NCBI RefSeq assembly: GCF_035222485.1
Contig: NC_085920.1
Location: forward strand, 5,146,001 to 5,210,000
DNA from: Podospora pseudoanserina
Lineage: Eukaryota; Ascomycota; Sordariomycetes; Sordariales; Podosporaceae
Reading direction: 5' to 3'
Length of the DNA: 64,000 nt
A model generated the notes under the pieces. That model ran no database searches. It was not told where the DNA came from and saw only the letters and a program-made list of their open reading frames with translations. Every line of letters begins with the position of its first letter. Within the stretch, counting starts at the first letter, position 1. This document shows, in pieces, positions 62,841-64,000 of this stretch. The translations under genes were made by a program, and so were the position numbers.

Positions 62841-64000
62841 TTAAACAGCCTGTTGAATAGTAGCAAGGCGTTTAGCAGCAGCCTCGGCCGCAAATGCTGC
62901 CACGAACGGCGCCGCGACCTCATTGCCGCAGGCGGATATGTGAATGTGGTTATCGCCGCGGGCGGCGTACCCAAGTATCATGCGGTGAGGGTGGAAAGCG
63001 GTTGTCGCGATGGGTGTTAACTTGAGCCCGGCGGTGAAGCTAGTCGATGGTTCCAGACGCGACAACTCGTGGCCGTCAAAGTCGAAGACCTTGACCAAGT
63101 GGGCGGATGTGCCACTGTGAAAAAGAATTAGTAAAAATTCTTCAGATGGTTGTGATATGCAGAAAAAGAAAACCTACACAGCAAACACAGGCAAATGCTC
63201 ATGAGTGCTTGCCGTCCTGAGCACATCCTTCGTAGCCTGGAACACCTTCAGAGGATTCTCCATGCGAATATCCCATAACCGGACTTTGCCATTCCTGCTC
63301 GCCGACAGCAACTCGCGCTGTCCGCCACGCTGCATATGCACTGATCGCACCCACTGCCTGCTGTCATCCTTCCACTTGCGCACCATGCTCTCCTGCGGTC
63401 TGTTTCTCGTGTCAAAGACACGAATAGCGCCATCTCCAAACCCAGCAATGAAGATGTTGCCTGTCATCTGATCAGAAGTCAAAGATGTAACACAAGATCC
63501 GGAACGGGCTGGGATCTCATGCGAGCACATCTCGTGGCCTGCGTTCCATATCCGGATAACACGCTCGTCTCCTGCCACGAGGACCTGGCCATTGACCTGC
63601 TGCCAGTCAAAGACCATGCCTGAGTTGACATTGGACGGCACCATGTGCGTCAAGGCACGCCATGAAGAGGCAAGCTCAACACCTTCATCACTGTCGTAGT
63701 TCCGGTAGATGCGAATGACACCATCCGAAGACCCACTCATAAGAAGAGCCTGATCATCTTCATTGATGAACTTCATGTCCGAGATCTTCGACCCCTCAGG
63801 GTTGCCATTGGAGAAGTGACTCTTGCGGGTGCCATTCTTCCAATCCCAGACTGTTACCGTATTTCCATCATCTGCAACGGCAACATGGTCCTCGAATTGA
63901 TGAAACGACATCTTGGCCGGCTGTGCGCCATTGTTGATGATACCGATCTGGTTGTTCCACTTGTGGGTGCCCGCCTGTGCTTTCTGGGGCTGTGTCTCTC
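62841..64000 (-). CDS. Raptor/Kog1/Mip1 (TORC1 subunit), C-terminal part
   Basis: Complement of join(62841..63114, 63178..>64000); the 5' part lies beyond the right edge. About 365 C-terminal residues are visible. They begin ETQPQKAQAGTHKWNNQIGI and form the WD40 propeller (VAVADDGNTVTVWDWKNG, SGSSDGVIRIYRN, VLVAGDERVIRIWNAG, NIFIAGFGDGAIRVFDTR, SASRNGKVRLWDIR and HLVKVFDFDGHEL). The end TTAFHPHRMILGYAARGDNHIHI is typical of Raptor. Raptor recruits substrates to TOR kinase in TORC1, which controls growth and translation. The 63-nt intron (63115-63177, donor GTAGGT, branch TACTAATTC) is in phase. Partial: no start can be given. Confidence 0.88.

Noticed and set aside
1-64000. tRNA genes
   Set aside because: GGTTCGA-like B boxes, for example at about 39420 and 35167 (minus), were inspected but have no matching A box or acceptor stem.

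Overview
The window is nuclear DNA from a filamentous ascomycete, most likely a Sordariales-type Pezizomycotina (Neurospora/Podospora/Sordaria neighbourhood). The evidence is short introns of about 50-80 nt with GTAAGT/GTATGT/GTGAGT donors and CTAAC or CTGAC branch points, C-ending codons in exons, monocistronic genes on both strands, and fungal families such as OCH1-type GT32 mannosyltransferase, a Spd1/Dif1-type RNR inhibitor and a Gemin2-like protein. No rRNA, tRNA, CRISPR array or intact transposon was recognised. All gene models were assembled by eye from open frames plus splice signals, and every exon junction given was checked for phase.

Left part (1-17 kb): a small secreted cysteine-rich protein, a mitochondrial-type acyl-CoA synthetase divergent from a gamma-glutamylcyclotransferase-fold protein, and an OCH1-like Golgi mannosyltransferase. 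A gene-free stretch of about 6.3 kb follows, then an orphan acidic gene (13.2-14.1 kb).

Middle (17-43 kb): a second orphan acidic gene, about 5.8 kb with nothing convincing, then a five-exon gene for an intracellular trypsin-like serine peptidase with a long C-terminal tail. Further on are a small CxxC zinc-binding protein whose expected ATG reads ATA, and an EST1/TPR-like protein with an N-terminal Cys/His exon. The next 9.9 kb (33.6-43.5 kb) has no convincing gene.

Right part (43.5-64 kb): a dense housekeeping block of EMC1, a leucine-rich-repeat protein, a tandem C4 zinc-ribbon protein, cytosolic aspartyl-tRNA synthetase divergent from a Gemin2/Brr1-like snRNP assembly factor, an RNR inhibitor with a PIP box, ribosomal protein eS27 divergent from phosducin-like PLP2, and the C-terminal WD40 part of the TORC1 subunit Raptor/Kog1 running off the right edge. 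Much of this block serves translation and growth control.

The most interesting non-gene signal is a diverged family of about 21-bp tandem repeats (core CTTTGAGGCCTAYTAACTA) at three separate places: 29.30-29.36 kb (inverted), 47.15-47.34 kb and 49.45-49.56 kb. Two of these bracket the LRR gene, and one runs into its last codons. Also notable are the ATA-for-ATG start of the zinc mini-protein, interleaved inverted repeats in the first intron of the eS27 gene, and the large gene-free stretches around orphan genes.
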